From Ruminiclostridium cellobioparum subsp. termitidis CT1112 (GTDB lineage: Bacteria; Bacillota; Clostridia; Acetivibrionales; DSM-1351), in NCBI RefSeq assembly GCF_000350485.1, contig NZ_AORV01000021.1, positions 227,265 to 291,264 on the forward strand: 64,000 nucleotides of DNA. Direction: 5' to 3'. The notes under the pieces are model-generated. The model was not told the DNA's origin. It made no database searches and worked only from the letters and a program-made list of their open reading frames with translations. The position numbers and the translations under genes were made by a program. Positions 24,609-33,642 of the stretch are shown here, piece after piece (within the stretch, counting starts at the first letter, position 1; each line of letters begins with the position of its first letter).

Positions 24609-25779
24609 TTACGAGTGCCTCCCCTTCATCAATGAGTGGTATTTGTATGTTTATTCTTGTACCTTTCTGTTCTTCGGACACTACGTTAAATTCTCCTTCA
24701 AGCAGGGCAACTCTCTCCTTCATGCTAAAAAGACCAAATCCTCCGGACAAATCCGAGTTAGTCATGCGTATGGTTTTGGTATCAAAACCCACACCGCTGT
24801 CAAATATGATGATACTGAGTTTCTTGTCGATTTTCTCCAAGGCAACACATGCTGTCTTTGATTTGGAATGCTTGAGCACATTATTCAGCGCTTCCTGTAC
24901 AATTCTGAAAACCGTAAGTGAGATAACCGGCTTTATTTCTTCATCTATTCCTCTGCACTTGAATGTTACATTTATTCCAGTCGTCTCCTTAAAAGAAATA
25001 ACATATCTTTCTAAAGTTGGCAATAGCCCCAGATCATCAAGTGCCATAGGTCTCAGGTTATATATGATTTTCCGTACCTCCTGCAAGCTATCTCTCATGA
25101 CCTTTTTAAGGTTTTGCAGTTCAGTTTTGGACTCTGTAATATTTTTATCCAATAACCTTTCACATATCTCTGCCTTTATTACAGCATTGGATATTGACTG
25201 TGCAGGCCCGTCGTGGATTTCCCTGGCAACACGCTTTCTCTCCTCCTCCTGAGCTTCGATTATTCTCAGTCCGAGTAATTGTTTCTGCTGCAGATTATCC
25301 AGCTGCTCACCCACGCCCTTCAAATCGCTGCTCAGGTATTCCAGCGCTATACCCACATGTCCGATAAGATTGTCGGCTCTTTCAAGGGTCTTTAACGAAT
25401 CCCTGATCCTTATTTCAAGGTCATTGCGTCTCTTTATCAAAAAGCTTTCCTGTTCCCGTTTTACAGCAAGCTTGACTCTCAAATCGTCTGCCGACTGATA
25501 GGCTTTTGCCAGATCTTCCTGGCTGTATTTCTTAAAATCCCTGTTTACGTCGGACAGCTTTTTCTTACTTGTCTTCAATGCAAATTCAAGATTCTCAATT
25601 TCGTTAATGCTGCTAGCCACTTGCATCTTCAGGCTTTCAAGTTCTTCTTTAAGACGCGAACATTCTTTTCTGGAATTTTCTGCGATCTCAATTATTTCCA
25701 TCTTACCCGAATCAAGAGCCTTAATGGTCTTATTAATTATCTCATCCATTTGTACGGCATTATGTTTAAAATTCGGCAT
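24595..25779 (-). CDS. degS: DegS-like cytoplasmic sensor histidine kinase
   Basis: About 394 residues from ATG 25779 (GGTGG 4 bases upstream; earlier in-frame ATG and TTG codons exist). There is no membrane segment. The first ~190 residues are a long coiled coil, as in DegS. The HisKA_3 phosphoacceptor is REIHDGPAQSISN, followed by the dimerisation helix and an HATPase with FRIVQEALNNVLKHSKS (N box), FDSGVGFD (G1) and GGFGLFSMKERVALL (G2). It phosphorylates the overlapping DegU. Expression probably starts at 25877-25905; three 11-bp-phased repeats lie in the leader. Confidence 0.9.
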   Translation of the reverse strand: MPNFKHNAVQMDEIINKTIKALDSGKMEIIEIAENSRKECSRLKEELESLKMQVASSINEIENLEFALKTSKKKLSDVNRDFKKYSQEDLAKAYQSADDLRVKLAVKREQESFLIKRRNDLEIRIRDSLKTLERADNLIGHVGIALEYLSSDLKGVGEQLDNLQQKQLLGLRIIEAQEEERKRVAREIHDGPAQSISNAVIKAEICERLLDKNITESKTELQNLKKVMRDSLQEVRKIIYNLRPMALDDLGLLPTLERYVISFKETTGINVTFKCRGIDEEIKPVISLTVFRIVQEALNNVLKHSKSKTACVALEKIDKKLSIIIFDSGVGFDTKTIRMTNSDLSGGFGLFSMKERVALLEGEFNVVSEEQKGTRINIQIPLIDEGEALVNEQD

Positions 25780-25837
25780 TATTCCACCATTTTTCATCCA
25801 TAAGATTTTTTCTTTATTCAAACTGATAAAACATTCA

Positions 25838-25868
25838 TGTAACTTTCTTGTAACTTTTATGTAACTTT
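25838..25868 (-). promoter_or_regulatory. Three direct repeats with 11-bp period in the degS leader
   Basis: TGTAACTTT occurs at 25838, 25849 and 25860 (minus strand AAAGTTACA), exactly 11 bp apart. This phasing is typical of tandem sites for OmpR/PhoP-type regulators, whose Bacillus PhoP consensus is TTAACA-like with the same period. The repeats lie just downstream of the predicted degS promoter. Confidence 0.55.
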
Positions 25869-25876
25869 ATAGAACT

Positions 25877-25905
25877 ATTTTAACCAATATGTTGCTCCCT
25901 CACAA
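25877..25905 (-). promoter_or_regulatory. Sigma-A promoter of degSU
   Basis: TTGTGA (25900-25905), 17 bases, TAAAAT (25877-25882) on the minus strand, about 100 bases before the degS ATG. Nothing else recognisable was seen between it and the tRNA-Lys terminator. Confidence 0.55.
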
Positions 25906-26020
25906 TAGGGGTTGACCATTTTTGTTAATATTTTCTTAAATATATCATTACTCTTCATGCAATGTTACAATTCTGACAGCAAACTAATACTTTTATTTAT
26001 TAATACTTTATTAGACAATA

Positions 26021-26047
26021 AAAAAACTTCTACTTTTTGTAGAAGTC
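26021..26047 (-). terminator. Terminator of tRNA-Lys
   Basis: ACTTCTAC (26026-26033) pairs with GTAGAAGT (26039-26046); on the minus strand seven T follow. Confidence 0.85.
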
Positions 26048-26050
26048 TTC

Positions 26051-26126
26051 TGGTGCGCCATCACGGGTTCGAACCGGGGACACCCTGATTAAGAGTCAGG
26101 TGCTCTACCAACTGAGCTAATGGCGC
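26051..26126 (-). tRNA. tRNA-Lys (anticodon CTT)
   Basis: 76 bases with encoded CCA. The acceptor GCGCCAT pairs with ATGGCGC, discriminator A; the D arm is GCTC/GAGC; the anticodon stem CCTGA/TCAGG encloses CTCTTAA with CTT, reading AAG; the T arm is CCGGG... with loop TTCGAAC. All standard positions are present. Confidence 0.96.
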
Positions 26127-26224
26127 ATTTTCAAGCGTTTGGAGCATTGGTGTTTCCCGAACACTTTTATATTATAAGAGCTAAGTATTGTATTGTCAAC
26201 CCTTATTTTTATTTTTTCTCCTGT

Positions 26225-26845
26225 TTAAATGTCAATTCTTGCTATTGCTCTTACCATACTGGAATCGGCATTGATTTTCAAGGGAAATGCAAATACTTCG
26301 AATACATCGGCTTCAGATATTAAATCAAGATTTGTCAGATTTTCTAATATAAAAATATTATTTTGAAGCAGGAATTTATGAATTTCAAAGGGAAGCCTGT
26401 CAGGAGAAGGCATATCAACTCCGACCAACTTTATATTATTGGCTGCAAGACATTTACAGATTGATATGTCCAGAACAGGATGATCATTATAGTATTTTTC
26501 ACTTCCATAAAATCTGTCCATTCCGGTATGAAACAGGATTATATCTTTTCCTTCAATTATTTCCTGATAACCGGGTTTCAATGAAATAACACTCTCATTT
26601 TCAGAATGTATTATCCCCCCTCTTCCGCTGAATTGCTCAAGGGGCATATTTCCGATATACTCGTCAACATCAAGCATATGCATCCTTCCGTCAATATGGG
26701 TTCCCGCATGCATTCCCGTCTCAAGTCTGTGGTTGTTGTAGTGATCCCTGCTGTAAACTTTATCATGTTTAAGTACAACAGCACTATCTCCGGGGTATAC
26801 CGGCATACCTGTATATATTGGTTGTGACAGATCTACATATTTCAT
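26225..26845 (-). CDS. Cyclase-family metal-dependent hydrolase (kynurenine formamidase-like)
   Basis: 206 residues of the cyclase/KynB family, which hydrolyse amides or esters such as N-formylkynurenine. The metal-binding signature HAGTHIDGRMH (HxGTHxDxxxH) is intact near residue 46; YTGMPVYPGD and the later VGVDMPSPD segment fit the fold. Substrate unknown: no other tryptophan-degradation gene is nearby. The ATG at 26845 has a moderate GAAGGA ribosome site. Monocistronic as far as visible. Confidence 0.88.
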   Translation of the reverse strand: MKYVDLSQPIYTGMPVYPGDSAVVLKHDKVYSRDHYNNHRLETGMHAGTHIDGRMHMLDVDEYIGNMPLEQFSGRGGIIHSENESVISLKPGYQEIIEGKDIILFHTGMDRFYGSEKYYNDHPVLDISICKCLAANNIKLVGVDMPSPDRLPFEIHKFLLQNNIFILENLTNLDLISEADVFEVFAFPLKINADSSMVRAIARIDI

Positions 26846-26966
26846 TTTGGCTTCCTTCTTTCACAAATACCAGTTATTATATTTAAATAAACGGTATAAT
26901 TGCAGTTTCTTGAAGTAAACATACTGTACTTGCTTATTTTATCATACTATTTTCAGGCACAAAAGA

Positions 26967-27028
26967 GGCTGTCTCCAGACTAAAATGAATGCAATACATG
27001 AATTTCATCATTTTATTATGAGACAGCC
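26967..27028. repeat. Long interrupted hairpin after a secreted-protein gene (terminator or MITE-like)
   Basis: GGCTGTCTC (26967-26975) pairs with GAGACAGCC (27020-27028), and inside TAAAATGA (26981-26988) pairs with TCATTTTA (27008-27015). It starts 13 bases past the stop at 27042 on the minus strand. It may be that gene's terminator, although the ends resemble inverted repeats of some insertion sequences and the element could be a tiny non-autonomous copy. Confidence 0.5.
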
Positions 27029-27041
27029 ATTTTCCGTTTTC

Positions 27042-27440
27042 CTATTGAACAACATAGTTTGTAACAAGCCGGCTTCCTCCGCTGACCACTTCAATCTGGT
27101 AGGTGCCTGTATCGGTATTTTTGTCGACTTTCCAGGTACAGAGAACACTACCGTCATTACCTGCAACTATGTTTCGTGTGGTTGTAAAATCCTGGCCTCT
27201 TATCCTATAGCTGCATATAATCCTGCAATTGTTGTTGGGAGTGCATCTTAATGCCAAAACTCCTACTTCACCCCTTTTGATATATGGTCTCTTTGCTATA
27301 ACCTGAATTTGATTTCCATCTGCTTGTGCAAGCAAATTATTTTGCTGCATGACCTGTCTGCTTTCATTAACTTTATTAACTGCAAAAAAAACGTTAAATA
27401 ACAAGCTGACACATAATAAACAAGGTAAAATACGTTTCAT
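27042..27440 (-). CDS. Small secreted or lipoprotein-like beta protein, unknown function
   Basis: 132 residues. MKR followed by a hydrophobic stretch (ILPCLLCVSLLFNVFFAV) is a signal peptide or N-terminal anchor; no clean lipobox is visible. The mature part looks like one Ig-like beta domain (IQVIAKRPYIKRGEVGVL ... DGSVLCTWKVDKNTDTGTYQIEVV), with Cys residues that could form a disulphide. ATG 27440 follows GAGGTGATGGC. No homologous family comes to mind; the beta pattern resembles surface-protein modules that bind polymers or other proteins. Confidence 0.65.
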   Translation of the reverse strand: MKRILPCLLCVSLLFNVFFAVNKVNESRQVMQQNNLLAQADGNQIQVIAKRPYIKRGEVGVLALRCTPNNNCRIICSYRIRGQDFTTTRNIVAGNDGSVLCTWKVDKNTDTGTYQIEVVSGGSRLVTNYVVQ

Positions 27441-27506
27441 GCCATCACCTCAAAATAGTATTTTACCTTATTTTCTCCACTGCATATTTTTTTATTTACA
27501 GGTAAT

Positions 27507-28133
27507 TCATACATGTTTTTCCTGTGCTTTTTCTATTATTAGGGTAAATACCCCAAGCCAAAGCACCCCAAGGGAAAAACCTCCCAAAACATCACTGGAA
27601 TAGTGAACGCCCAGGTATATCCGGCTCAAACCCACAAGAGCAATCAATATGACAATCGGAAAAATAATCAGATTTTTATATTTACCTTTATAGAATCTGC
27701 TGCACAGATAAATTATAAACCCGTAGAAACTAATTGCTGCCATCGAATGTCCGCTTGGAAAACTAAGCCCGGTTACCTCAACCAGTTTTAAAATATCCGG
27801 CCGGTTTCTGTTGATTAACCATTTTAATCCCACATTGATTATTGAACTTAGAGATATATTTATAATTGCCATTGCAGCATAGAAGGAATACTTTTGCTTT
27901 TTTGTAAAGATGCTCAGGAATACTAGTGCACAAATTATACCTAGAAACTGTTGTGAAGCCAGAAAAGTAATGAATTTCATAAAAATGGTCATTTTTCCGG
28001 ATATGATTTTGGAAACCATTGAATAAACATAAGCATCAAAGGCCTGAATATTATTGTTCAGAACATTAACAGCCAAAAATAAAAACATCAGCAGTGGTAA
28101 TACAATTGTTAAAACAAATCTAGTAAATTTCAA
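27507..28133 (-). CDS. PAP2-superfamily membrane phosphatase
   Basis: 208 residues, about six membrane helices. The tripartite phosphatase signature is complete: KWLINRNRP (KxxxxxxRP), PSGH, and SRIYLGVHYSSD (SRxxxxxHxxxD). Such enzymes dephosphorylate phosphatidic acid, undecaprenyl pyrophosphate or related lipids at the outer face of the membrane. A TTG at 28133 is the start, with GGAG 7 bases upstream and no better ATG. It is divergent from the acyl-CoA thioesterase gene across 291 bases; I see no strong regulatory element in that gap. Confidence 0.9.
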   Translation of the reverse strand: MKFTRFVLTIVLPLLMFLFLAVNVLNNNIQAFDAYVYSMVSKIISGKMTIFMKFITFLASQQFLGIICALVFLSIFTKKQKYSFYAAMAIINISLSSIINVGLKWLINRNRPDILKLVEVTGLSFPSGHSMAAISFYGFIIYLCSRFYKGKYKNLIIFPIVILIALVGLSRIYLGVHYSSDVLGGFSLGVLWLGVFTLIIEKAQEKHV

Positions 28134-28424
28134 TTTGGAACTCCATTCGTATATTTACTCTCTATATATAAATAAGCCTTTTATAAATATATGTTACAAA
28201 TATAATTTTTAAATATTATAGATAATTATTCCTGGTTCGTCAAATCAGAAAAAAAGCCGTGAATACCATTATTTTTTTCCTGCTCCAGGCAACTAAGAGA
28301 TTATTTTGATTGAAACCGGGTATAAATCTACAAGAAATTAGTATATGCTTATATATAAAACAGCTGTATTGCCAGCTGGTTGATTAATATAACATACGTG
28401 AAAATGCTCAACTAGGAGGTTAGG

Positions 28425-28904
28425 ATGGACAAAAAAATATATAAAAAAGTTTCTGATTCTAAAACAGAACAAATACAAATAATCATGCCCGAGCATATTA
28501 ATGGCTTTAACCGGCTTTTCGGAGGCAGACTTATGGAATGGATTGATATTGTTGCCGCTGTGGTAGCCAGAAGGCATTCCGGCTGTAATGTAACTACCGC
28601 TTCAATAGATAATCTGCAATTCAAGGCTGCTGCTTATGTTAACAGCACAATCTTCCTCGTAGGACAGATTACTTATGTGGGGAGAACCTCCATGGAGGTT
28701 CGGGTATCCACTTATGTTGAAAAACTGGATGGAATGCGGTATATGATAAACCGTGCCTACCTTGTCCTTGTGGCATTGGATGAAAATGACCATCCTGTCC
28801 AGGTTCCGGGTGTGACCCTGGAAACCGAGGAGGAAAAGCTGGAATGGGAGGCGGGCAAAAAGCGGTGTGAATTAAGAAAACAAAGAAGACTTGAAGCTTT
28901 TTAG
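28425..28904 (+). CDS. Hotdog-fold acyl-CoA thioesterase (YciA/BACH type)
   Basis: 159 residues. NGFNRLFGGRLMEWIDIVAAVVARRH is the typical hotdog helix region with the catalytic Asp (family pattern GGxLMxWxD), and the VGRTSMEVRV strand follows. Hydrolyses acyl-CoAs, often medium- to long-chain. ATG 28425 has AGGAGG 5 bases upstream. It converges with the AAA ATPase gene, leaving only 2 bases between the stops. Confidence 0.88.
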   Translation: MDKKIYKKVSDSKTEQIQIIMPEHINGFNRLFGGRLMEWIDIVAAVVARRHSGCNVTTASIDNLQFKAAAYVNSTIFLVGQITYVGRTSMEVRVSTYVEKLDGMRYMINRAYLVLVALDENDHPVQVPGVTLETEEEKLEWEAGKKRCELRKQRRLEAF

Positions 28905-28906
28905 TT

Positions 28907-29668
28907 TCATATTTCATTAAATAAATATTCCAGCATTTTTTCGGGATTATTTAAAAATTGCCTGGTTATATTGTAGTGTTCCGTTTCTTTATAAAGAGTT
29001 TTTGTTATCCCTCCGTCATCCAGCATCAAAATATCGGAGTCGGGATATGCCAGCAATATGGGTGAATGTGTTGCAATAATAAATTGTGAATTATCCTTTG
29101 CCAATTCATTTATATGGACCAGTAAGGACAGCTGTCTTGTGGGTGACAGGGCAGCTTCCGGCTCATCCAGAATATAAAGGCCCTTTCCCTTAAACCTGTT
29201 TTGGACAAGTGCCATGAAGCTTTCTCCATGGGATTGATTATGAAGGGATTTGCCGCCGTATACATGTATAAAAGGATTGAATCCAGTCTTATCCAATCTG
29301 TCAATTTCAGTTGCAACATTGTAAAAACTCTCCGCCCTGAGAAAAAAGCCGTCTTTAGGCCGCTTAACACCTTTGACCAAAGTCATGCTTTTATAAAGCG
29401 CCGAATGAGTTTCCTGGGATGCAAAATTAAAATTCATCGTCCCTCCTTCGGCATTAAAGCCCATATTTATGGCAATTGCCTCAAGAAGAGTGGATTTTCC
29501 CGAACCGTTTTCACCGATGAAAAAAGTGACTTTTTTGTTAAAGGACAGTTGTTCCACATTCTTTAAACTTGGAAGCTCAAAAACATATGAATCCTGACAT
29601 CCGGTATTCTTTTGCAATTTTAATCCGCTAATATATAAATCACTGAACATTATTTCCGGCTCTCTCAT
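28907..29668 (-). CDS. AAA-family ATPase, ABC-like (RecF/SMC-type head)
   Basis: 253 residues. Walker A is GENGSGKST, the ABC signature is SHGES, Walker B is LYILDEPEAAL, and the switch His is in ATHSPIL. It resembles small single-domain overcoming-lysogenization/SMC-like ATPases of bacteria that act alone; the biological role is unknown. The ATG at 29668 lacks a strong ribosome site and a second ATG six codons later (MFSDLY) is a possible start. No partner nuclease gene is adjacent. Confidence 0.85.
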   Translation of the reverse strand: MREPEIMFSDLYISGLKLQKNTGCQDSYVFELPSLKNVEQLSFNKKVTFFIGENGSGKSTLLEAIAINMGFNAEGGTMNFNFASQETHSALYKSMTLVKGVKRPKDGFFLRAESFYNVATEIDRLDKTGFNPFIHVYGGKSLHNQSHGESFMALVQNRFKGKGLYILDEPEAALSPTRQLSLLVHINELAKDNSQFIIATHSPILLAYPDSDILMLDDGGITKTLYKETEHYNITRQFLNNPEKMLEYLFNEI

Positions 29669-29868
29669 TTCTTATTGGATTGATTCTGCCAATTATTACA
29701 ATTATTACAACTATTATTATACAATATATACATGATAATTTCAAGAACATTTGTTCGCCTTTTAATAGCCTTTTAGAAAATTCGATTAAAGCGTGCTATT
29801 TTTCCTGGAATATGAAATAATTACTTTATCAATGGTAAGTATATTAATAAGTATATGGAGATGATTTT

Positions 29869-30600
29869 GTGGATGTAAAACAGTTATCCGAAATTTTAAA
29901 GGGCAGCAATAATATTGTCTTTTTCGGAGGTGCAGGTATGAGCACCGAATCGGGAATAGCCGATTTCCGTTCGGAAAACGGCCTTTACAAGACAGCCCTG
30001 GGGTTTGAATACCCTCCTGAAACCATGCTCTCCCATAGCTTTTTTGTATCTCACACAGCTGAGTTTTTCAAATACTATAAAGAGAAAATGATTTTCAAAA
30101 ATGCGTCCCCCAACCCTGGGCACAAGGCACTTGCGATTCTGGAGGAAAAAGGAAAACTCAAAGCAGTTATTACTCAAAATATTGACGGACTTCACCAGCT
30201 TGCAGGAAGTAAAAAAGTTTATGAACTGCACGGTTCAATCCATCGCAATTTTTGCATGAACTGCAACAAGTTTTACGGGCTGGAATATATAGTCGGTTCG
30301 GAGGACATCCCCCTCTGTACTGTCTGCGGTAGCATTATAAAACCTGATGTCGTCCTGTATGAAGAGGCCCTGGAGGACAGTGTCGTAAATGGTGCCGTCA
30401 GTGCCATAAAACAGGCCGATGTCATGATAATAGGCGGTACTTCACTGGTAGTTTATCCGGCCGCCGGCCTGATAACTTACTTCCAGGGAAGTAAGCTCGT
30501 ATTGATTAATAAAAGCCCGACACCTTATGATTCCAAAGCGGATATTGTAATCAACGACTCTGCAGGCAAAATTTTGGGCACTGCCGTAGAAATGTTGTAA
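29869..30600 (+). CDS. cobB: Sir2-family NAD-dependent protein deacylase
   Basis: 243 residues. NAD-binding GAGMSTESGIADFRS, TQNIDGLHQLAGS, the catalytic His in YELHGSIH, and four zinc cysteines (CMNC...CTVC) are all present, followed by KPDVVLYEE and GGTSLVVYPAAGL. Removes acetyl or other acyl groups from lysines using NAD. The start is a GTG (29869) with GGAG 8 bases upstream. It converges with the fluoride-channel gene. Confidence 0.93.
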   Translation: MDVKQLSEILKGSNNIVFFGGAGMSTESGIADFRSENGLYKTALGFEYPPETMLSHSFFVSHTAEFFKYYKEKMIFKNASPNPGHKALAILEEKGKLKAVITQNIDGLHQLAGSKKVYELHGSIHRNFCMNCNKFYGLEYIVGSEDIPLCTVCGSIIKPDVVLYEEALEDSVVNGAVSAIKQADVMIIGGTSLVVYPAAGLITYFQGSKLVLINKSPTPYDSKADIVINDSAGKILGTAVEML

Positions 30601-30611
30601 GCACTGATAAA

Positions 30612-30998
30612 TTACGCGTTTGCAATAATTCCAGCCAGCATTTTTCCCAGGAATGCACCTGAAATGCAAAAAACAATGCTAAAAATTATATTTAATGCGG
30701 CATAGAGCATATTTCCGCTTTGATATAGATTCACCGTCTCCAGACTGAAAGTTGAGAAGGTTGTAAATCCTCCTAAAATCCCGGTTGTCAAAAAAAGAAG
30801 CAGTTTTTTATTGCTCGGATACAGACTGGAAAAAAGCTGGGTCAAGAACCCTATTAAAAACGAGCCCAATATATTAATAATTAATGTTGATATCGGAAAA
30901 TTGCCCGTATTAATTCTATTCACAAAAACAGAAAACAAGTATCTTGCAGCTGCACCTATGAATCCGCCGCAGCCCACGGCAAAAGCATTCTTGAGCAT
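30612..30998 (-). CDS. crcB: Fluoride ion channel CrcB/Fluc
   Basis: 128 residues, four membrane helices. GGFIGAAARYLFS and the central LIINILGSFLIGFLTQ and TTGILGGFTTFSTFSLE are hallmarks of Fluc: the Asn and the TFSTFS track line the fluoride pathway. It acts as a dual-topology dimer exporting fluoride. ATG 30998 follows AAGGGG. No fluoride riboswitch was recognised in the 300 bases upstream. Confidence 0.95.
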   Translation of the reverse strand: MLKNAFAVGCGGFIGAAARYLFSVFVNRINTGNFPISTLIINILGSFLIGFLTQLFSSLYPSNKKLLLFLTTGILGGFTTFSTFSLETVNLYQSGNMLYAALNIIFSIVFCISGAFLGKMLAGIIANA

Positions 30999-31302
30999 AA
31001 GATTTCCCCTTAAGCAAAATGGTATAATTGCTAGTAGTATAATTGCTAATTGTAATTATACTATTTTGAATTTCTGGCATCAAATTAATTGTTTAATTCC
31101 AGTAAACATCAGCCGGAAGAATCTCCTGTACTTTTGGATATTATTCACTAAAATCATGCTTTCTATTTGGTTGTATCGCCAAATTTATCAGCTGGCAAAA
31201 AAAACTTTTGCCCTCCAATGTATATTATGTTAAATTAATTATTGCGAGTTTTATCAATTTATAAATTTATTCCGCTAAAATAAATTTATCTATTTATCAA
31301 AC

Positions 31303-31446
31303 TGCTCTCTGGAGAGTCCCAGCTATTGGGCGCCGAAGGTGCAAGGAAAAGTGTGGCTTTTCCGGTCTCTCAGGCAAAAGGACAGAGCTTTTCAGCTTGA
31401 TGTCTTTCTCTTTTGAGGGCCAAAACAAAATGTTTTGGCTTTTTTG
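31303..31446 (+). promoter_or_regulatory. Glycine riboswitch (single aptamer) with terminator, upstream of the Ala/Gly symporter
   Basis: The aptamer spans about 31303-31388 with the family core GGGCGCCGAAGG and CTCTCAGGCAAAAGGACAGAG. An expression-platform terminator follows: GCCAAAAC (31419-31426) pairs with GTTTTGGC (31432-31439), then six T. Only one aptamer was found, where many species have a tandem pair. Control of a transporter suggests glycine sensing. Confidence 0.93.
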
Positions 31447-31483
31447 ATTTTCAAAAATTCAAGAAGGGATTGGTCAAAAATTT

Positions 31484-32899
31484 ATGTTAGAACAAATCAA
31501 TAGTTTTGTAACCTGGTTTGATGGTATTGTATGGGGGCTCCCCCTCATAATCCTGGTTTTATTGGTAGGAATTTTAATGACAGTCCGTACCGGCCTGTTA
31601 CAGGTAAGACATCTCCCCCGTGCATTAAAGTACATGGTTAAAAATGAAGAAGGCGGAACAGGAGAAGTATCCAGCTTCGGAGCCTTATGTACCGCTCTGT
31701 CGGCCACCATCGGAACCGGCAATATCGTGGGTGTTGCCACCGCAATTGTTGCGGGCGGTCCGGGAGCACTTTTCTGGATGTGGATCGCAGCCTTTTTTGG
31801 TATGGCTACAAAATATGCCGAAGGACTCCTTGCCATAAAATACCGCACAGTTGACAGTGACGGTCACGTTTTGGGCGGACCTTTCTACTACATAGAAAAC
31901 GGCATGGGCAGACGCTGGAAATGGCTTGCAAAAGCTTTTGCCTTCTTCGGGGCTGCTGCAGGACTCATGGGTATTGGAACCTTCGTACAGATCAATGGTA
32001 TATCAGATGCTGTTCATAATTATTTTGACAAAAATAACGAATGGACCGTTTCCCTTTTGGGAAGGGACTATTCCTGGACAGTAGTAATAACTGCAATTGT
32101 TGTGACTCTCTGCGCAGGTCTGGTCATAATCGGAGGCTTAAAGAGGATAGCAAGCGTATCGGAAGTAATCGTACCATTTATGGCTATTATTTATGTAATA
32201 GCCACATTGATAGTTGTATTTGCAAATTATAAAGCCATACCCGCTGCCATTGTCGAAGTATTCGAAGGAGCTTTCGGTTTGCGTGCCATAGGCGGCGGAG
32301 CGCTGGGCGCAATGCTTGTGGCCATGCAAAAGGGTATTGCGCGCGGTATCTTCTCAAATGAATCAGGTCTGGGAAGTGCGCCCATCGCAGCCGCTGCCGC
32401 AAAGACCCATGAACCGGTACGTCAGGGCCTTGTATCCATGACAGGTACATTTGTGGACACAATAATAATTTGTACCATGACAGGTATTTGTATTATTACT
32501 ACCGGCTCCTGGAATATAGGTCTAAAAGGTGCGGCAGTGACACAAAATGCCTTCCGGTCAGGTTTCAGCTTCGCTCCCTCCCTGGGTTCCTTCATACTTA
32601 TGATAAGCCTGGTTTTTTTCGCATTCACCACTATCATAGGCTGGAACTACTACGCTGAACGCTGCATGGAATATCTTACAAACGGAAATATGAAAACAGT
32701 GAAAGTCTACCGCTGGATATACATCATAGCCGTATTTGCCGGTCCCTTTATGACAATTGAGATTGTTTGGAATATTTCCGATATATTCAACGGAATGATG
32801 GCATTTCCAAATTTGATTGCTCTTATAGCCCTCAGCGGTGTTGTAGCTGTTGAAACAAGAAAGTATTTTAAAAAAATCAGGGAACAGAAATTAAAATAA
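31484..32899 (+). CDS. Alanine/glycine:cation symporter (AGCS family)
   Basis: 471 residues, about ten or eleven membrane helices. Family hallmarks are GGTGEVSSFGALCTALSATIG, GNIVGVATAIVAGGPGALFW, and GIARGIFSNESGLGSAPIA. It imports alanine or glycine with Na or H. The glycine riboswitch directly upstream indicates glycine is a physiological signal and probably a substrate. The ATG at 31484 is reached by a rather distant AAGGG. A terminator follows the stop. Confidence 0.93.
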   Translation: MLEQINSFVTWFDGIVWGLPLIILVLLVGILMTVRTGLLQVRHLPRALKYMVKNEEGGTGEVSSFGALCTALSATIGTGNIVGVATAIVAGGPGALFWMWIAAFFGMATKYAEGLLAIKYRTVDSDGHVLGGPFYYIENGMGRRWKWLAKAFAFFGAAAGLMGIGTFVQINGISDAVHNYFDKNNEWTVSLLGRDYSWTVVITAIVVTLCAGLVIIGGLKRIASVSEVIVPFMAIIYVIATLIVVFANYKAIPAAIVEVFEGAFGLRAIGGGALGAMLVAMQKGIARGIFSNESGLGSAPIAAAAAKTHEPVRQGLVSMTGTFVDTIIICTMTGICIITTGSWNIGLKGAAVTQNAFRSGFSFAPSLGSFILMISLVFFAFTTIIGWNYYAERCMEYLTNGNMKTVKVYRWIYIIAVFAGPFMTIEIVWNISDIFNGMMAFPNLIALIALSGVVAVETRKYFKKIREQKLK

Positions 32900-32910
32900 T
32901 AACAATAAAA

Positions 32911-32945
32911 AAGAATGGGTTCAAGTTTGCAACCCATTCTTTTTT
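32911..32945 (+). terminator. Terminator of the symporter gene
   Basis: AGAATGGGTT (32912-32921) pairs with AACCCATTCT (32931-32940), then a T run. The flanking A run makes it potentially bidirectional. Confidence 0.88.
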
Positions 32946-33056
32946 GTTATGTTTGTGATAATGGTTTTTCTAAGCTATCAAAGTATTGCCATGGCTTTCG
33001 CCAAATTGAAATTCTGGCTGCGGGCATCATGAGCATCTTGTACGCAAGGTATTTAA

Positions 33057-33536
33057 TTACAACTTCAACACAGAGACGATTTCCTCTCCGTCTGTTTCGC
33101 CGTTTTCTGAAAATCCCATAGAGGTGTATAAAGCTCTGGCTGCAATATTTTCAGGTTCATAAGAAAGCCAGCAGTATTGTGCCGGGCCGCATGGCTTAGC
33201 GCGCAAATACTCAATGGCCTTGGCAAGTGCTGCTTTACCAAAACCATTTCCCTGGTATTTTTGGTCAATCATAAACCGCCAGATGCAATAATTTCCTGGG
33301 GCGATTGCCGGCTCATCAGCAGCATCAATGGTATCATACCCGAACATAACAAATCCCACCAATTCCTCATCGCTATAGATAGCAAACGGCAGCGCTGTTT
33401 TCCCTGAAGTGACTGTAACATATGCTTCCAGAAGGCTTTGGGTATTTGTTGCCACAAACCCCTTCTGCTGCTCTTTTACAGAAAGGCCAACCACCTTCCA
33501 TAGATTTTTTGAATCAATTTTTTGAAGCCGAATCAT
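33057..33536 (-). CDS. GNAT N-acetyltransferase (spermidine/diamine acetyltransferase-like)
   Basis: 159 residues. The acetyl-CoA loop is YQGNGFGKAALAKAI (Q/RxxGxG/A); IWRFMIDQKYQG precedes it, and YEPENIAARALYTSMGF is the C-terminal GNAT helix and strand. Length and DEPAIAPGNYCIWRF resemble BltD/PaiA-type polyamine acetyltransferases. ATG 33536 has GGAGGT 4 bases upstream; the frame extends further upstream without a ribosome site. It stands between the symporter and tRNA-Pro. Confidence 0.88.
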   Translation of the reverse strand: MIRLQKIDSKNLWKVVGLSVKEQQKGFVATNTQSLLEAYVTVTSGKTALPFAIYSDEELVGFVMFGYDTIDAADEPAIAPGNYCIWRFMIDQKYQGNGFGKAALAKAIEYLRAKPCGPAQYCWLSYEPENIAARALYTSMGFSENGETDGEEIVSVLKL

Positions 33537-33642
33537 AACTACCTCCAATTTACTATTCACATGCCGATTATATAAAAAATCCACAGTTTGATACAGACAG
33601 ACAAATTCCTGTACATTATACCACCCTTTGGAACACAGAAAA

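Noticed and set aside
30999..31300. Fluoride riboswitch upstream of crcB
   Set aside because: No recognisable crcB-motif aptamer; the region is AT-rich without the needed pseudoknot sequences.
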